Source: Onychomys torridus (lineage: Eukaryota > Chordata > Mammalia > Rodentia > Cricetidae). From it: DNA of 64,000 nucleotides. The stretch covers positions 101,134,284 through 101,198,283 of the forward strand of contig NC_050448.1 of NCBI RefSeq assembly GCF_903995425.1, read 5' to 3'. The notes beneath the pieces were generated by a model. That model was not told the origin of the DNA, did no database searches, and worked only from the letters and a program-made list of their open reading frames with translations. This document shows positions 11,520 through 23,139 of the stretch, piece by piece. A program made the translations under genes and the position numbers. Every line of letters starts with the position of its first letter. Within the stretch, counting starts at the first letter, position 1.

Positions 11520-14500
11520 CAAAGAACTAAGAATTATAATAAAGAGTAAGAAAACAAATACCTATTGAAGACCATAAAATAATAAACAGACCCTCTATGG
11601 ACATTATTTTCTTACTTTCCCTCCCCACACTCTTTCTTTATTACTCTATTTTTATACTCTATGCCATTCTTTCAGAATATTTCTCAGATTAAAAATAATA
11701 GATATCATTTCCTACTATGTTTCCTTAAGCTAGATTCTGTTTGAAGCCCTTGCCTACCTGAAACTTGGAAGTGAATGTTGGTATGTGCCTCCCAGTCCTG
11801 CTTTCAGTTAAGGACCTAACTCTTGACTCTGTCCTTCGGGTTCTGCCACTGAGAACAACCTCTGCCACTACTGGGCCTTTATGTTGTGTTTCTATATTCA
11901 ATGAATGATCATGGGAGGTAAAACTTGGCTCCTCAGCAGAGCTGAGATGACTCCACAAGCTTTCCCACAGATCCTGGCAGTCTGTTCCAAACTTGTGACA
12001 CGGATGGACTTCTCCACACACTGTGTTTCATCTTTTCCTTTCCAAGGATGTTGTGGAACCTAAAGACACAGATGTGTTCTAAAATATTCTTGCTCATTTT
12101 TAGGCACTACAAATTATTGGAAAGAAACTTCCCACAGTCAAGCAATATTACATATATTTATGTATTTTACATACATATGTTCATTCCATTTTTCACTCAC
12201 CTCCATTTTTCATCAATGAAATGGGGATAAATACATCAACTCTCAAGTTTTTCTGTAATGGTTAGATACAATAGCCTGTTTAAATGAGTCAGCATTCATC
12301 AAAAAATAATAGAACAGGCAATCCATAAATGTGTCCCTGCCAATCCTTCCCAACATTATTCATTACTCAATTTATTCTGGGCATAGGCTAATAATAGCGC
12401 CATTATACTTTTTTGTTTCTTTCTGAAAAGATTTGCATTTAGTTTTATTTAAAAAAAAATAGGTTAGAGAAAAAGAAAAGAATTCATTCCACTGTTTCAG
12501 GTTATTCATTAATTGCAACACTCCTTAGTTTTGTTTTGTTTTTTCAGAGACCATGTTATCAGGAGCTGACCCAGTTTATAATAATGCTGAGTAGCATTAC
12601 TGCCATGCTTCTATATTAGAAAACAGATGTCATGTTTTATCAGTCATGCACCTGCTAAAAGGTTCCAGCTGCCCGATGAACCATAGAGAATGTCAGCAAC
12701 ACTGCTCATCGTTAAGTTTTAGGTGCAAGATTATAATGTTTTCCGAATACCAGTTATCAGATCATGGTAGTTAATATCATCAAAACAATGGAGCACAAAC
12801 AGTTTGCTGTAATCTAGTCTCATTAAGAGTAATATCAACAGAAAAATGCTACAACTGCCTTCCTTAAGCAATAGTTAACGCAATAATAAACTAATTTTCA
12901 GCATTGACTTTGAACCCTAGGAGACTCCAACATAATAGTAATTCAAAATCTTACTTTTGAAATTAATGCATGCAAATATTTTATTTGAAATCTATTAAAT
13001 AAGAATTGTACACCTTCCCTTTGGACAGCTACAATTTGCAGCTATTAACTTGCCATGTATTTTGTTATGTTTATCTAGAGATTTTAATAATCTGCGTGCA
13101 AAGGGTCCAAGATTTGATCATTATCAAATTCACTTAGGCTATACCTCCCTGAGCTGAGCATCCTTTAGAAGTGGAAATACAGTTACAAATCACATTTTAA
13201 AATTATGATGTACTTGTTAAAGTAATACTCCTGCTTCAATACAAAGTTAGACTTCATTTAACAGTATTAATACTAACATTAACAGCTACATTATTTAAGT
13301 AAGAAATTACTCTGGATAGAGCACCTTTCCTGCTCAACAGGAAATTCAAATTAATGAATGTCAAACATGAACACTTCACTACCACATGGTCTGGCTCCAG
13401 TTTAAGTAACGAACTCTTTCAGCCTCAGTTTCTCCATTTGTATGATGAATCAAATCCTGAAAGACAGGTAAAGTACCTGAACATAGGGAACCTAACAACC
13501 TTAGATAACCCGTCCTCTCACCCATCTTTTTTGAGCAATTAGCTAGGTAGAATCTAGAGGTGTTATTTGGAAAACATCTATAATAGGAAGCTATGTGCAT
13601 AATGCTTGGACTGCAGCAGAGATGTATTTTGCATCCACTCACAGTAAAATCTAAACCTGCACAGGAGAAATATACATAGTGAACAGCTACCCAGAGTTTT
13701 ACATGTACTTGTAATATTTTATTTTGCTCAAACATTTAAATCACTGCAACAAATCATATTATTTTAATTAACTTTATGAAGGTTAGAAATATATCAGAGC
13801 TGGAGGATTGAAATTCCTTTCATAATTCTTGAAATGCTGAGGGAATTCAACATATTACATAGATCTTTGAAAAATATTTCTTTTCTCTCCAATAGCTGTA
13901 AATTCTCTCTGATATCATGTATGTTTCTAGTATTTGTATTTCTGTGAGTGTCTTTGCTTTCCAAGATTTAACAAGAGACAAGAATCCAAAAATAGTATGT
14001 AAAAGTTTGAAAGAATGAGGGCTTGAAATGATTAATGCTATTCCTAGCTCTGTTCTTCAAGTCCACACAGGTCCCTGGTGCTCTAGTCTAGTCTAGAATG
14101 AATATTTCTGGAAGTGGACTACAGATTATTTTAATCTTGAATTTTCCTATTAGAAGAATGGAGAAATGATTATTAATAGGCAAATTATAGACTCCCCATC
14201 CTCCCAAAAACTCAGCAAAGTTTAAATAAGTATTTCCAAAGGCAGTTGGATATTCATAATACAAGCATAAATATGTAGCTTGTTCTGAACTACACAGACT
14301 TTTGCCTGGAGAAACAGAGCTAGGAATGATTCAAGTTCATGGGTCAAGAGTTACTTTCCTTTTCAGTTTTGATTCATATGTATTTGGTTTTTTGCTTGTT
14401 CATTGTGTTTTTATCTGTTCAGAGAAATTATGAAAATGTGTCATAAAGAACAAAAATTGTATCTGTCTTAGATGCTCCAGATACAGCATGTAAATTCATG

Positions 14501-15169
14501 GAAATCTGGGTTTGGAATTGAATTGGACTTGGAGAGAATAGAGTTTTGGAGTTCTTACCTCCAGAAAAAAAATAGCAAATATCAAAGGATTGGTTCGTAA
14601 TTATAGAATAACAGAGGTTAATCCACAATGTATGGGAAATGCACCTTTCTCATTTTGCAAAATACAGCTAGGAAATAAAGCATGAGGGAAAGGCAGATAG
14701 AGACAGACCCACAGGATCCTCTTCTAAGTTTCAGTGTTATATGACATCTTAAAGGTTTTGAGGAGGTGTTTCTCTGATTCAGGCTAATGTTTAGAGGGAA
14801 TCTATGCTACTTATTTTTATTAATGCGACACACGAAGAAAGAGTTACCTGGGGAGAAATAAACTGAATTAAGAAACTGTACCCACAGGTATACCCATAAG
14901 CCCATCTGATGGAGCAGCAATTTCTCACTTAAGATCCCCCTTCCCAAGTGTCTCTAGTTTGTGTCAAGTTTACCAAAATGAACCAGCACAACTGACCCCT
15001 TGTAAACTTGGCACACAGTCACATCACTTTAAGCCATAACATTTTCTTTTCTTGTCTCTGGGATCACATATATGTAAACATCACAATATAAAACACAGTA
15101 TAATGCTGATAATGTTAAAAGATCCTTGCTATTGGCCTCTTTGAGTACCTGAACTTACATGCACATACC
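11520..15169. other. 3.6-kb stretch without recognised repeats
   Basis: No SINE, LINE, LTR or microsatellite recognised, which is unusual for this window. It includes an octamer-like ATGCAAAT near 12,970 and a 98-codon minus-strand frame at 11,725-12,021 that lacks a convincing acceptor. It may be unique intronic or intergenic DNA; function unknown. Confidence 0.5.

Positions 15170-15208
<39 letters not shown>
15170..15208. repeat. (CA)n microsatellite
   Basis: About 18 CA units, ending 26 bp upstream of the target duplication of the next L1. Confidence 0.96.
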
Positions 15209-15212
<4 letters not shown>

Positions 15213-15248
15213 AAATATTCACAGTTAAAAATAACAATAAAATCTTTT

Positions 15249-15574
15249 TTTTAAATAATTTAATATAATTTTACATATCCAACCCTCTCCCGCCCCCATG
15301 CCCACCTTTCCCCCAGCCCACCCACCCCCATTCCCATGTCCTCCAGGGCAAAGACTCCCCTGGGGATTCAGCTCAACCTGGTAGACTCAGTTCAGGCAGG
15401 TCCAGTCCCCTCTTCCCAGGCTGAGCAAAGTGTCCCCGCATATGCCCCAGGCTCCAAACAGCCAGCTCATGCACTAAGGTCAGGTCTGGGTCCCACTGCC
15501 TGGGTGCCTCCCAAACAGTTCAAGCTATTCAACTGTCTCACTTATCCAGAGGGCCTGATCCAGTTGGGGGCTCC
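15249..15574 (-). mobile_element. 5'-truncated LINE-1 3' UTR
   Basis: Minus-strand copy of the L1 3' UTR seen at 1-884 and 37,581-38,068, with its poly(T) tail at the left end. It is flanked by ACAATAAAATCTTTT (15,234-15,248) and ACAATAAATCTTTT (15,575-15,588), a target duplication differing by one base in the A-run. It holds no coding sequence. Confidence 0.88.
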
Positions 15575-15588
15575 ACAATAAATCTTTT

Positions 15589-15962
15589 AAAAGAAAAGAA
15601 TCAATCAACAATGCACTAGTAAATGGCTGAGCATATTCAAAAGAAAAAAATCATTCTGAAATCCTAAACAATATAGAATAAATATTCAATTTGGTTGATT
15701 TGGTAATAGAAATCTTTTTCTATATAAACTTTTACTAAATTTTAAGAAATTACAGGATCTAAGTATATGAAATAAATCAGAGCAGAATTAGAGTAATAAC
15801 TGTAGTCAGTAATCCTGAATAATACTCCCTCTAAGGGGGGGAAACTGCTTAGGAGTATAGCTCCATGACTTGCCTATAGGCCCTAGGTTTTCTCTTTAGC
15901 ACAATAAAATAAAATTAATTTTATTAATTTTATTAATTAATTAATAAAGTGTTTATCATCAT
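15589..15962. other. AT-rich stretch without recognised features
   Basis: Contains a 40-bp ATTAATTTTA-type low-complexity patch near 15,905-15,948 and nothing else recognisable. Confidence 0.6.
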
Positions 15963-16485
15963 GGGGCTGGAGAAATGGTTCAGTGGTTAAGAGCATGTAC
16001 TGTTCTTGCAGATACCCTGAGGTTGGTTCTTGCCCTCATATGAAACAGTTCACATCTGCCTTTAACTCCAGCTCCATAGTATCTATTTTAGTTATAATTT
16101 CTTTTGCTGTGAAGAGACATCATGATTATAGCAACTCTTATAAAGGAAAAATATTCAGGTGGGTAGATTATAGTTTCTGAATTTAGTCCATTATCATCAT
16201 GGTAGGACATAGCAGCATTCAGGCATACATGGTGCTGGAGCTGAGAGTCCTACATCTTGATCAGCAGGCAACAGGAAATTAACTGAGACACTAGGCATGG
16301 CTTGAGCATATATGATACCTCAGAGCCTGCCTTCACAGTAACATACTTCCTCCAACAAGGCTACACCTTCTCCAATAAAACCACACCTCCAGATAGTGCT
16401 ACTCCCTTTGGGAACCATTTTCTTTCAAACCACTACAGTATCCAATGCCCTCTTCTGGCCTCTGAAGGAACCCACAACTTTAAAA
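15963..16485 (+). mobile_element. B3/B2-type SINE, split by a hAT-like element
   Basis: tRNA-derived SINE head 'ggggctggagaaatggttcagtggttaagagc' (A-box region) from 15,963 to about 16,085, resuming at 16,437 with 'tatccaatgccctcttctggcctctg'. The gap is filled exactly by the URR1-like element. Confidence 0.85.
16086..16436 (-). mobile_element. URR1-like hAT (Charlie-type) non-autonomous DNA transposon
   Basis: A 351-bp element inside a B3 SINE. Its right end reads 'tttcaaaccactac', the complement of the CAG.GGTTTGAA start I associate with rodent URR1. The flanks are AGTATCTA (16,078-16,085) and AGTATCCA (16,437-16,444), an 8-bp duplication with one mismatch, the size expected of hAT transposition. 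It encodes nothing. Related copies lie at 53,437 and 56,446. The family name is from memory. Confidence 0.75.
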
Positions 16486-16646
16486 AATTATTAGCTTTAC
16501 CTTATAATTTCAAAACTGCAAGTCCATACCAGTTTGACAATTATTACTATTCAATAACCCCAAATGCAATAAGAAACCTAATCCCATTTTATCTTAATTA
16601 TAATGACCTTATATACTTATAAGAAATGTAAATAAAACATCTCTGA

Positions 16647-16768
16647 AGACAGGTATGGTGGTATACATCTGTAATCCTAGGCTTAGGAAGCCCCAAATTC
16701 TTCAGGATGATAGATTTTTAAAGCCACTCACTGCTACATAGTGAGAGCATGAAACACACACTCACAAG
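16647..16768 (+). mobile_element. Old B1/PB1-like SINE
   Basis: 'ggtatggtggtatacatctgtaatcctaggcttaggaagcc' and later 'gctacatagtgagag' follow the layout of early 7SL-derived SINEs. The copy is strongly diverged. Confidence 0.55.
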
Positions 16769-17709
16769 AATACACTTTAATAAGTGTACTTCTGGGGACA
16801 GATTTTGTTTGGTGGCTGAATATAGAGCACATGACCCCTGAATTCACAGATGTCATCTCCTCATGTACTCCCAGACACTTAGCAGAACAGGAAGGAAAAA
16901 CCAACACATGTGTTAAGGGGCTTTCTGTTTGACCTTTAATTTTAATGAGAGATGCTTTACCATTAGAGATCGATTAATGTAATCTATATTAATAGACCAC
17001 AGGACATAAACATGATCACATTAATAAAGGAAGAACAAAAGCACTTGAAAGTTTCCATCCATTTATGGCAAAATTTACTTTGTTAACAATAGAGTTGTGA
17101 GTCCTATCAGGTAATTGTGAATCTATGTTACATGTATATTTCTTTGGTTATATATTTGAAACATTTCATTATTAAAATGTTTATTGCTATCCTGTGATTA
17201 CAACCATTATATTAGGTAACAACTGGTGGTCATGGCTCATTTTATCAGTAATGATTATAAATATTGAGCAAAAGTAATGAAAAAATTAGTGTGCAAATTC
17301 TAGGATTTGAACAGTGATCTTTATAAAAGCACGAGTCTTCATTGTTAGCTCTATATGGTCTTAAGATATCACAAGTAATAATATAGAACTCAGTCCTTCC
17401 AGTTCCCTTTGTTGTTGTTTTTCACTGACAAAATTCTAGATGTAAAACTAGATTTCATAAAAAAAAATCCTTTTGAAAGTACACAGTCTCATGTTTTTAA
17501 GCATATTCTGAGAGATATCCACCAATCACCACTCTTAAATTTAGAATACTCCACCACGTCCATCAGAAACTCTACAAAACAGAATTTGTTTTCCATATCC
17601 AGTCCTGTAGTGTTTTGCAGAAACTAACACATACTCACCTGTTGTGAATTTACCTCAACATCCATCATAGAAAAATAGTTACTTAGTGTTTTGATCTCCA
17701 AAACTATAA
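16769..17709. other. No recognised feature
   Basis: AT-rich; no repeat, coding or RNA gene signal recognised. Confidence 0.55.
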
Positions 17710-17860
17710 GATGGATGGATGGATGGATGGATGGATGGATGGATGGATGGATGGATGGATGGGTGATGAATGGATGGATGGGTGGGTGCATGGGTGCATG
17801 GGTGGATAGATTAGACAGACAAGCAGGCAGGCAGGCAGACACACAGAAAGACAGACAGAT
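17710..17860. repeat. (GGAT)n then (CAGG/CAGA)n microsatellite
   Basis: Perfect ATGG/GGAT units to about 17,764, then degenerate GGATGGGTG units to about 17,810, followed by a CAGG/CAGA tetranucleotide run to about 17,860. Confidence 0.95.
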
Positions 17861-18274
17861 AATAATTGTCAATTTGTGCCCTTTGTGTCTGCCTGTTGCT
17901 ACTCAGCATGTTTTCCAGGCTTAGCATATTGCAGCAAGTATCACTATGTCACTACCTCTTTTATCTAGACCATACTTAATTATATGGATAGAGAGCACTT
18001 GGCTTATGCACACATCCACTGTTAGGTCATTTGGATGACTTCTGCTTTGGGTTTACATACATCATCTATGTTGATTTCAGTTCTTGCTTATCACACCTTG
18101 GAGTAAAAGCACCATGTCAAATTATAACTAGGTTTCATCCTTGGGGTTTACAAGGATCCAAAGTGTTTACATAAGGTAGCTGCCTTATTTTACAATCTCC
18201 CAAACAATGTATGGGGATTCTAATGGCCCCACATCCTCAGTGATGCTGAAATTTTGTTGTTATTGTTAAATATT
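17861..18274. other. No recognised feature
   Basis: No recognisable repeat or gene. Confidence 0.5.
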
Positions 18275-18492
18275 CTTTTAAATTTAATTTTTTATTTATA
18301 TGAGTGTTTTACCTACATATATTCATGTCCACATACATGTCTGGTACCTGTAGAAGGGGGAAAAGTGTAGGTTCCCCTGGAACTGGAAATACAGATGACT
18401 TTGAGCCACCCATGTAAGTGCGGAAAATCAAATCTGGATCCTCGGCAAGATCAGGGAGTGCTCTTAACCACTTACCCATCTCTGCAGCCTCT
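18275..18492 (-). mobile_element. B3/B2-type SINE
   Basis: Reverse-orientation tRNA-derived SINE: 'tatgagtgttttacctacatatattcatgtc', 'cctggaactggaaatacagatg' and the A-box end 'gtgctcttaaccacttacccatctctgcagcc'. The right-hand boundary is clear; the left tail is T-rich. Confidence 0.88.
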
Positions 18493-18641
18493 TGACTGTT
18501 GTGTTTATTTTGATTATAGTTAATATGACTTACTATCTTATTTTGTTCTTAACAGTTTGATTTTTCTAATAACTAATGACTTTCATTTTCTTGTCATTTA
18601 CTCACTTAACCTTTGTAGAATCTATTCAAATCTTACTCATT

Positions 18642-18644
<3 letters not shown>

Positions 18645-18686
<42 letters not shown>
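18645..18686. repeat. (TG)n microsatellite
   Basis: About 21 TG units followed by a degenerate TG/TATG region to about 18,760. Confidence 0.96.
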
Positions 18687-18687
<1 letters not shown>

Positions 18688-18760
18688 GTGTATGTGTGTG
18701 TGGTGTATGTATTCATGTACATGGTCATGTGTATGCGTGTGTGCATTTGCATGTGGAGAC

Positions 18761-19562
18761 ATGTTTGTCTTCCTTAGGCATTATTCTGGTGTATGTTCAG
18801 TATACACATAATACGCATGCTCATGTATGTGACTGCACATCTATGTGGGGTGTATATTCACATGTGTGCATGTATATGGAAGCCAAAAGAGTCTCTCAAA
18901 TGAATTCAGAGTTCACCTATATGGATAGAATGATTAGCTACCCTTTTCTAAGGATCCCTTATATACTGGAGAGGTTTAGTAAAGAAACTACTGAAATGAC
19001 TGCTCCATGGTTAGGGGGAAAGTTTTTATTGTAGGTGAGAGACAGAGAACAGCCAAAAGCATCTGATGGAGTCTTTCATGGCTGCCTCTCAAGGACAGAG
19101 AAAGGAGCAGAGAGAAAGGTGGGAAGAGAAGCAGAAAGGCAATTGCCAAGGCTGCAGAAGTAGAGATGATAGTGAGGAGGTCAGGGTAGATGAATAAACA
19201 GCCTGGGAATGAGCATGGTGCTCCAGTCTGTTGGAGACTTGTTGTGTTAATAGAGAACTAGACACACTTTCTGGAGGTGTGGAGCTGTAGGAGATGATAC
19301 AAAAGTAATAGCTTTTTCTTGGCAAAATAAACCCCCTTTACAAGGTTTTTGACAAATGTTGGATGTATTCCAGGTCAGAGTCCATCCTGAGCTAAGCCCA
19401 GACGCCACCTTGAGGGACTGGGACCTGACATCCTATGTCTGCCTTCCAAACCCTGGGATAATGCACAGGCTGATGAAGCCACCATCATTTTTGTAGATTC
19501 TGAGAATCTGTACCTGGTCTTCATGCTTCTACAATGTTTACTTTATATGTGGAGCATCTTTC
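18761..19562. other. No recognised feature
   Basis: No repeat family recognised apart from the tail of the TG-rich region. Confidence 0.5.
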
Positions 19563-19785
19563 CAGCTCTCTACCTTATATTTTGAAATGAGGTCTCTTAC
19601 TAAATCTGTTGCTCACTGATTCCACAAGACTAGCCTGTCAATAAACTTGAGGAATCCAACAGTTTCCAACCTCCAGGTGCTATGGTTATAGATATACAGT
19701 GCTATACCAGGCTTCCATTTGAGTGCTAAGGATTCTAATTCAGATGCATATGCAAGCACTTTACTGAGACAGCTCTCCAACCCCT
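19563..19785 (-). mobile_element. B4/RSINE-type SINE
   Basis: Reverse-orientation ID+B1 composite: 'gaaatgaggtctcttactaaatctgttgctcactgattc' (B1-like half), then 'gagtgctaaggattctaattcagatgcat..caagcactttactgagacagctctccaac' (ID/tRNA half). Well diverged. Confidence 0.75.
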
Positions 19786-20940
19786 CTTTTTAATCACTTT
19801 TATTGAATGATTTGGATTTTTGTTCTCACACTATAAAAGTGATTAATGCATTCTGAATTTGATTCTTCTTCAGATGTATGATTTATAAACATTTTCTCCC
19901 ATTTTGTGTCTTGTCTTCTCAATGCCTTGATGCTGATCTTGGAAAGAATTTATTTTTAATTTGGATGAAATCCAATTTTATTTTATTTTATTTTATTTTG
20001 TCACTTATTCTTGTGTTATTCTCTCATAGAATGTACTGACTCACTTGAAGTCACTAATATTTATTCTACTGTGAACTGAAAGTATTATCATTGGATTCTT
20101 ACAACAGGTCTCTGATCTATTTTGAACTTGTTTTGTACATATCATAGTATAAGTGGTCCAAGTTCACTGTTTGTATATGGATATCCAGCTACCTCAGTAT
20201 CAGTTGCTAAAGACTTTCTGAGATTTTAGTAAGAATGTGCAAGAGAAATCTGAATGGGCTCAGAAATCATCCTTCACTCATCCCCCCTTCATTTGTTAAC
20301 AAGCATTTTTCAGACAACTGGGACTTCACTCCTGTACTATTCTGAAGCAAATTGGTACTCATCCACTTCCACCAACATGAAGAGTTGTTGGCAAATTGGA
20401 TCGTTTATATATAAACGGCCCACAGAACAGTTCTTCACTGGCTAGTAAGCTTAACCATTTTATAGTTTGAAATGTAGTAAACAGGCACATTTGCTCCTAC
20501 AAACTAAGAAATGTGTCTTCCTTCCACCACTAAATGTATCTTACAAGTAAACAGACAGGTACTAAAGATGCAGCATGGAGGAAGGCACAAGGGTCTGTGT
20601 CTGGGAACCAAGTAACCAGGATCCCTCTCAATGTTCTCTAAAATGATTTCTTGATTAATTGCCTTTTGTTTAGTTATTTATTCATTCAGATAAAATGCCT
20701 GCTGCATGCAAAGGAAGAATAACCTAAAATTTTATATTAAAAAAGTACTGATCTCATGGAACTCAAAGCAGTGATAAATTTTTGTATTTATCACATAATA
20801 CAACTAGTAATACACCACAGCAATTAAAGATGGCCATTGGAAAAAGAAAGTCATAATTTATGACAGATCATAATAAACATGGATTTTTGTTTAAATCAGG
20901 AAAGATATTCCTACCAAAACAATGCTTTTCTAAATCTAAA
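19786..20940. other. No recognised feature
   Basis: Contains a short (TTTTA)n patch near 19,979-20,000. The sequence around 19,800-20,230 (such as 'tttgaacttgttttgtacatatc' and 'atggatatccagctacctcag') resembles old minus-strand L1 ORF2, but it is too decayed for a firm call. Confidence 0.45.
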
Positions 20941-20954
20941 GATTAGTAACTTTT

Positions 20955-21114
20955 TGTTTGTTTGTTTGTTTGTTTGAGACAGGGTTTCTCTGAGTAGTTT
21001 TGGCACCTTTCCTGGAACTCACTCTGTAGCCCAGGCTGGCCTCAAACTCACAGAGATTCACCTGCCTCTGCCTCCCGAGTTCTGGGATTAAAGGCGTGTG
21101 CCACCACCACCCAG
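20955..21114 (-). mobile_element. Young B1 SINE with perfect target duplication
   Basis: Reverse-orientation full-length B1 with a (TTTG)n-type tail. It is flanked by identical 14-bp repeats GATTAGTAACTTTT at 20,941-20,954 and 21,115-21,128. Confidence 0.95.
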
Positions 21115-21203
21115 GATTAGTAACTTTTCCCCAGGAAAAAGAAAGTATATTAACTTTCCCAGATAAAAATAACGAACAAACAAATAAAAATCCATAAACT
21201 CTT

Positions 21204-21943
21204 AAGCAGATCAAGCTACATAACTGTCTCACTTATGCAGAGGGCCGAGTCCAGTCCCATGCAGGCACCACAGCTGTTGGTCTAAATTTCATGAGTTCCC
21301 ACTAGTTTGGTTTGGTTGTCTCTGTAGGTTTCCCCATCATGATCTTGATGCCCCTTGTTTATAGAATATGTCTTTTCTCTTCAACTGGAACCTGAAGCTC
21401 GGCCAAGTGTTTGGCTGTGGATCTCTGCATCTGCTTTCATCAGTTACTGGAAAAAGGCTCTTGATGACAGGGTATTCACTGATCTGATTACAGGAGAAGG
21501 CCAGTTCAGGCACGGAGAAGGCCAGTTCAGGCATCCTCTCCACTATTGCTAATAGTTTAAGCTGGGGCCATCCTTGTGGACTCCTGAGAACTTCTCCCTG
21601 GTGCATGAGCTGGCTTTTTGGAGCCCACTACCTATGGTGGGACACCTTGCACATCCTTGAGACAGGGGGAGGGGCTTGGACCTGCCTCTAATGAATGTAC
21701 CAGGCTCTGCTGACTCCCCATGGGAGGCCTTCCTTACCTTCTTGAATAGGAGGGAATTGGGGGTGGGTTGGGGTGAGGGGGGAGGGGCAAGAGGAGAGAA
21801 GAGGGGGATCTGTGGTTGGTATATAAAATTTCTTAATAAACAAGAAAAACTACCAGAAAAAAAAGAAAAATGAAATTATAAAATTTGTCCTGAGTAAGGT
21901 AACACAGACCCCAAAATAAAGGCATTTTATATTTTCTTTAAAA
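21204..21943. mobile_element. Rearranged LINE-1 3' segments, probably 5'-inverted
   Basis: The left part (about 21,211-21,600) reads as L1 3' UTR in minus orientation ('gatcaagctacataactgtctcacttatgcagagggcc'). The right part (about 21,604-21,870) is in plus orientation and ends in 'ggtatataaaatttcttaataaa'. Further L1-like sequence follows to an A-run. Flanks AAAAATCCATAAACTCTT (21,186-21,203) and AAAAATCCATAGGCTCTC (21,944-21,961) match at 15 of 18 positions. Together these fit twin priming, but the pieces after 21,870 make it more complex than one event. Confidence 0.6.
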
Positions 21944-21961
21944 AAAAATCCATAGGCTCTC

Positions 21962-22529
21962 TGCTTGGTGAAACCATCGACTTTAAACATATAAGGAGGC
22001 CAGAAGCCATTGTTAAGGAAGTGTGCTTCTGTTCTTTAAACAGGAGTGGCACTAAAGATGTAGCATGCATTAAGAATGAATGGCTTATTTTCCAGATAGT
22101 GAAGTCAGATCCAGGGTTGCCTGTGTTTTTGCTTGAATTCTTTTAAGCCATTGCAAGATTAGGAGAGTGGCCGTGTAAAGGAGTCCACTGTCTCAATTCT
22201 TCCTTTGCTACCAATCTTAATGTACTTTTGCTTGCATTACCTGTGTGTTCTCATATCCTGTCTTAGCAAGCTGCCTTGCCACTAAATGAGGCTGTGAAGT
22301 TGCCAAGAGGCATCTGCAGTTAAGTCCAAGTTGCAATGTTTAAAGCACTTAGAATTCAATGCTGTGGTATCTCTGGCACCATGACAGCAATGTTGTCCTT
22401 TCTCAACTCTGACACAAGTCATGAGAACTTCTATTTATTTCTATACTTACTTGGCTTTAGTTTTCTCATGAACTCTCTAATATTCTTGCTAGCTGCAAAT
22501 TTCTAGTGTCGCTCCATATATTCTCTTCA
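21962..22529. other. No recognised feature
   Basis: No repeat or coding signal recognised. Confidence 0.5.
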
Positions 22530-23139
22530 TTTTTGCATGGTAACAGATATGGATCTATTTGCCTTCTACATGTTGACATCCAGTTATGCCAGCACCATTT
22601 GTTGAAGATGCTTTCTTTTTTCCATTGTAAAGTTTTGGCTTCTTTGTCAAAAATTATATGTTCATAGGTGTGTGGGTTAATGTCAGGGTCTTCAATTCGA
22701 TTCCATTGGTCCACATGTCAGTTTTTATGACACTACCAAGCTGTTTTTATTACGGTGGCTCTATAGTAGAGCTTGAGGTTGGGGATCGTGATGCCTACAG
22801 AGGTTGTTTTATTGTACAGGATTCTTTTGGCTATCCTGGGTTTTTTGTTTTTCCATATGAAGTTGAGTATTATTCTCTCCAGGTCTGTGAAGAATTGTGT
22901 TGGTAATTTGATGGGGATTGCATTGAATCTGTAGATTGCTTTTGGTAAGATCGCCATTTTTACTATGTTAATCCTGCCTATCCATGAACATGGGAGATCT
23001 TTCCATTTTCTGACATCTTCTTCAATTTCTTTTTTCAGGGACTTAAAGTTCTTGTCATATAGGTCCTTCACATGCTTAGTTAGGGTAACCCCAAGGTATT
23101 TTATATCATTTGTGGCTATTGTAAAGGGTGATGTGTCTC
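22530..23139 (-). mobile_element. Internal LINE-1 ORF2 fragment
   Basis: Minus-strand L1 ORF2 from downstream of the RT core. Translations at 22,733-23,071 (KDLYDKNFKSLKKEIEEDVRKWKDLPCSW...) and 22,466-22,714 (TLQWKKESIFNKWCWHNW...) are typical. It is about 98% identical by eye to 36,905-37,240 over the shared part. Neither end has a 3' UTR or tail, so it is an internal piece; the coding frame is broken between the two translations. Confidence 0.88.

Noticed and set aside
11725..12021. 98-codon minus-strand frame ending at a CAG/GTAGGC donor-like site
   Set aside because: The donor is acceptable, but the frame has an upstream TGA and no good acceptor between that stop and the frame; the peptide is unrecognised.
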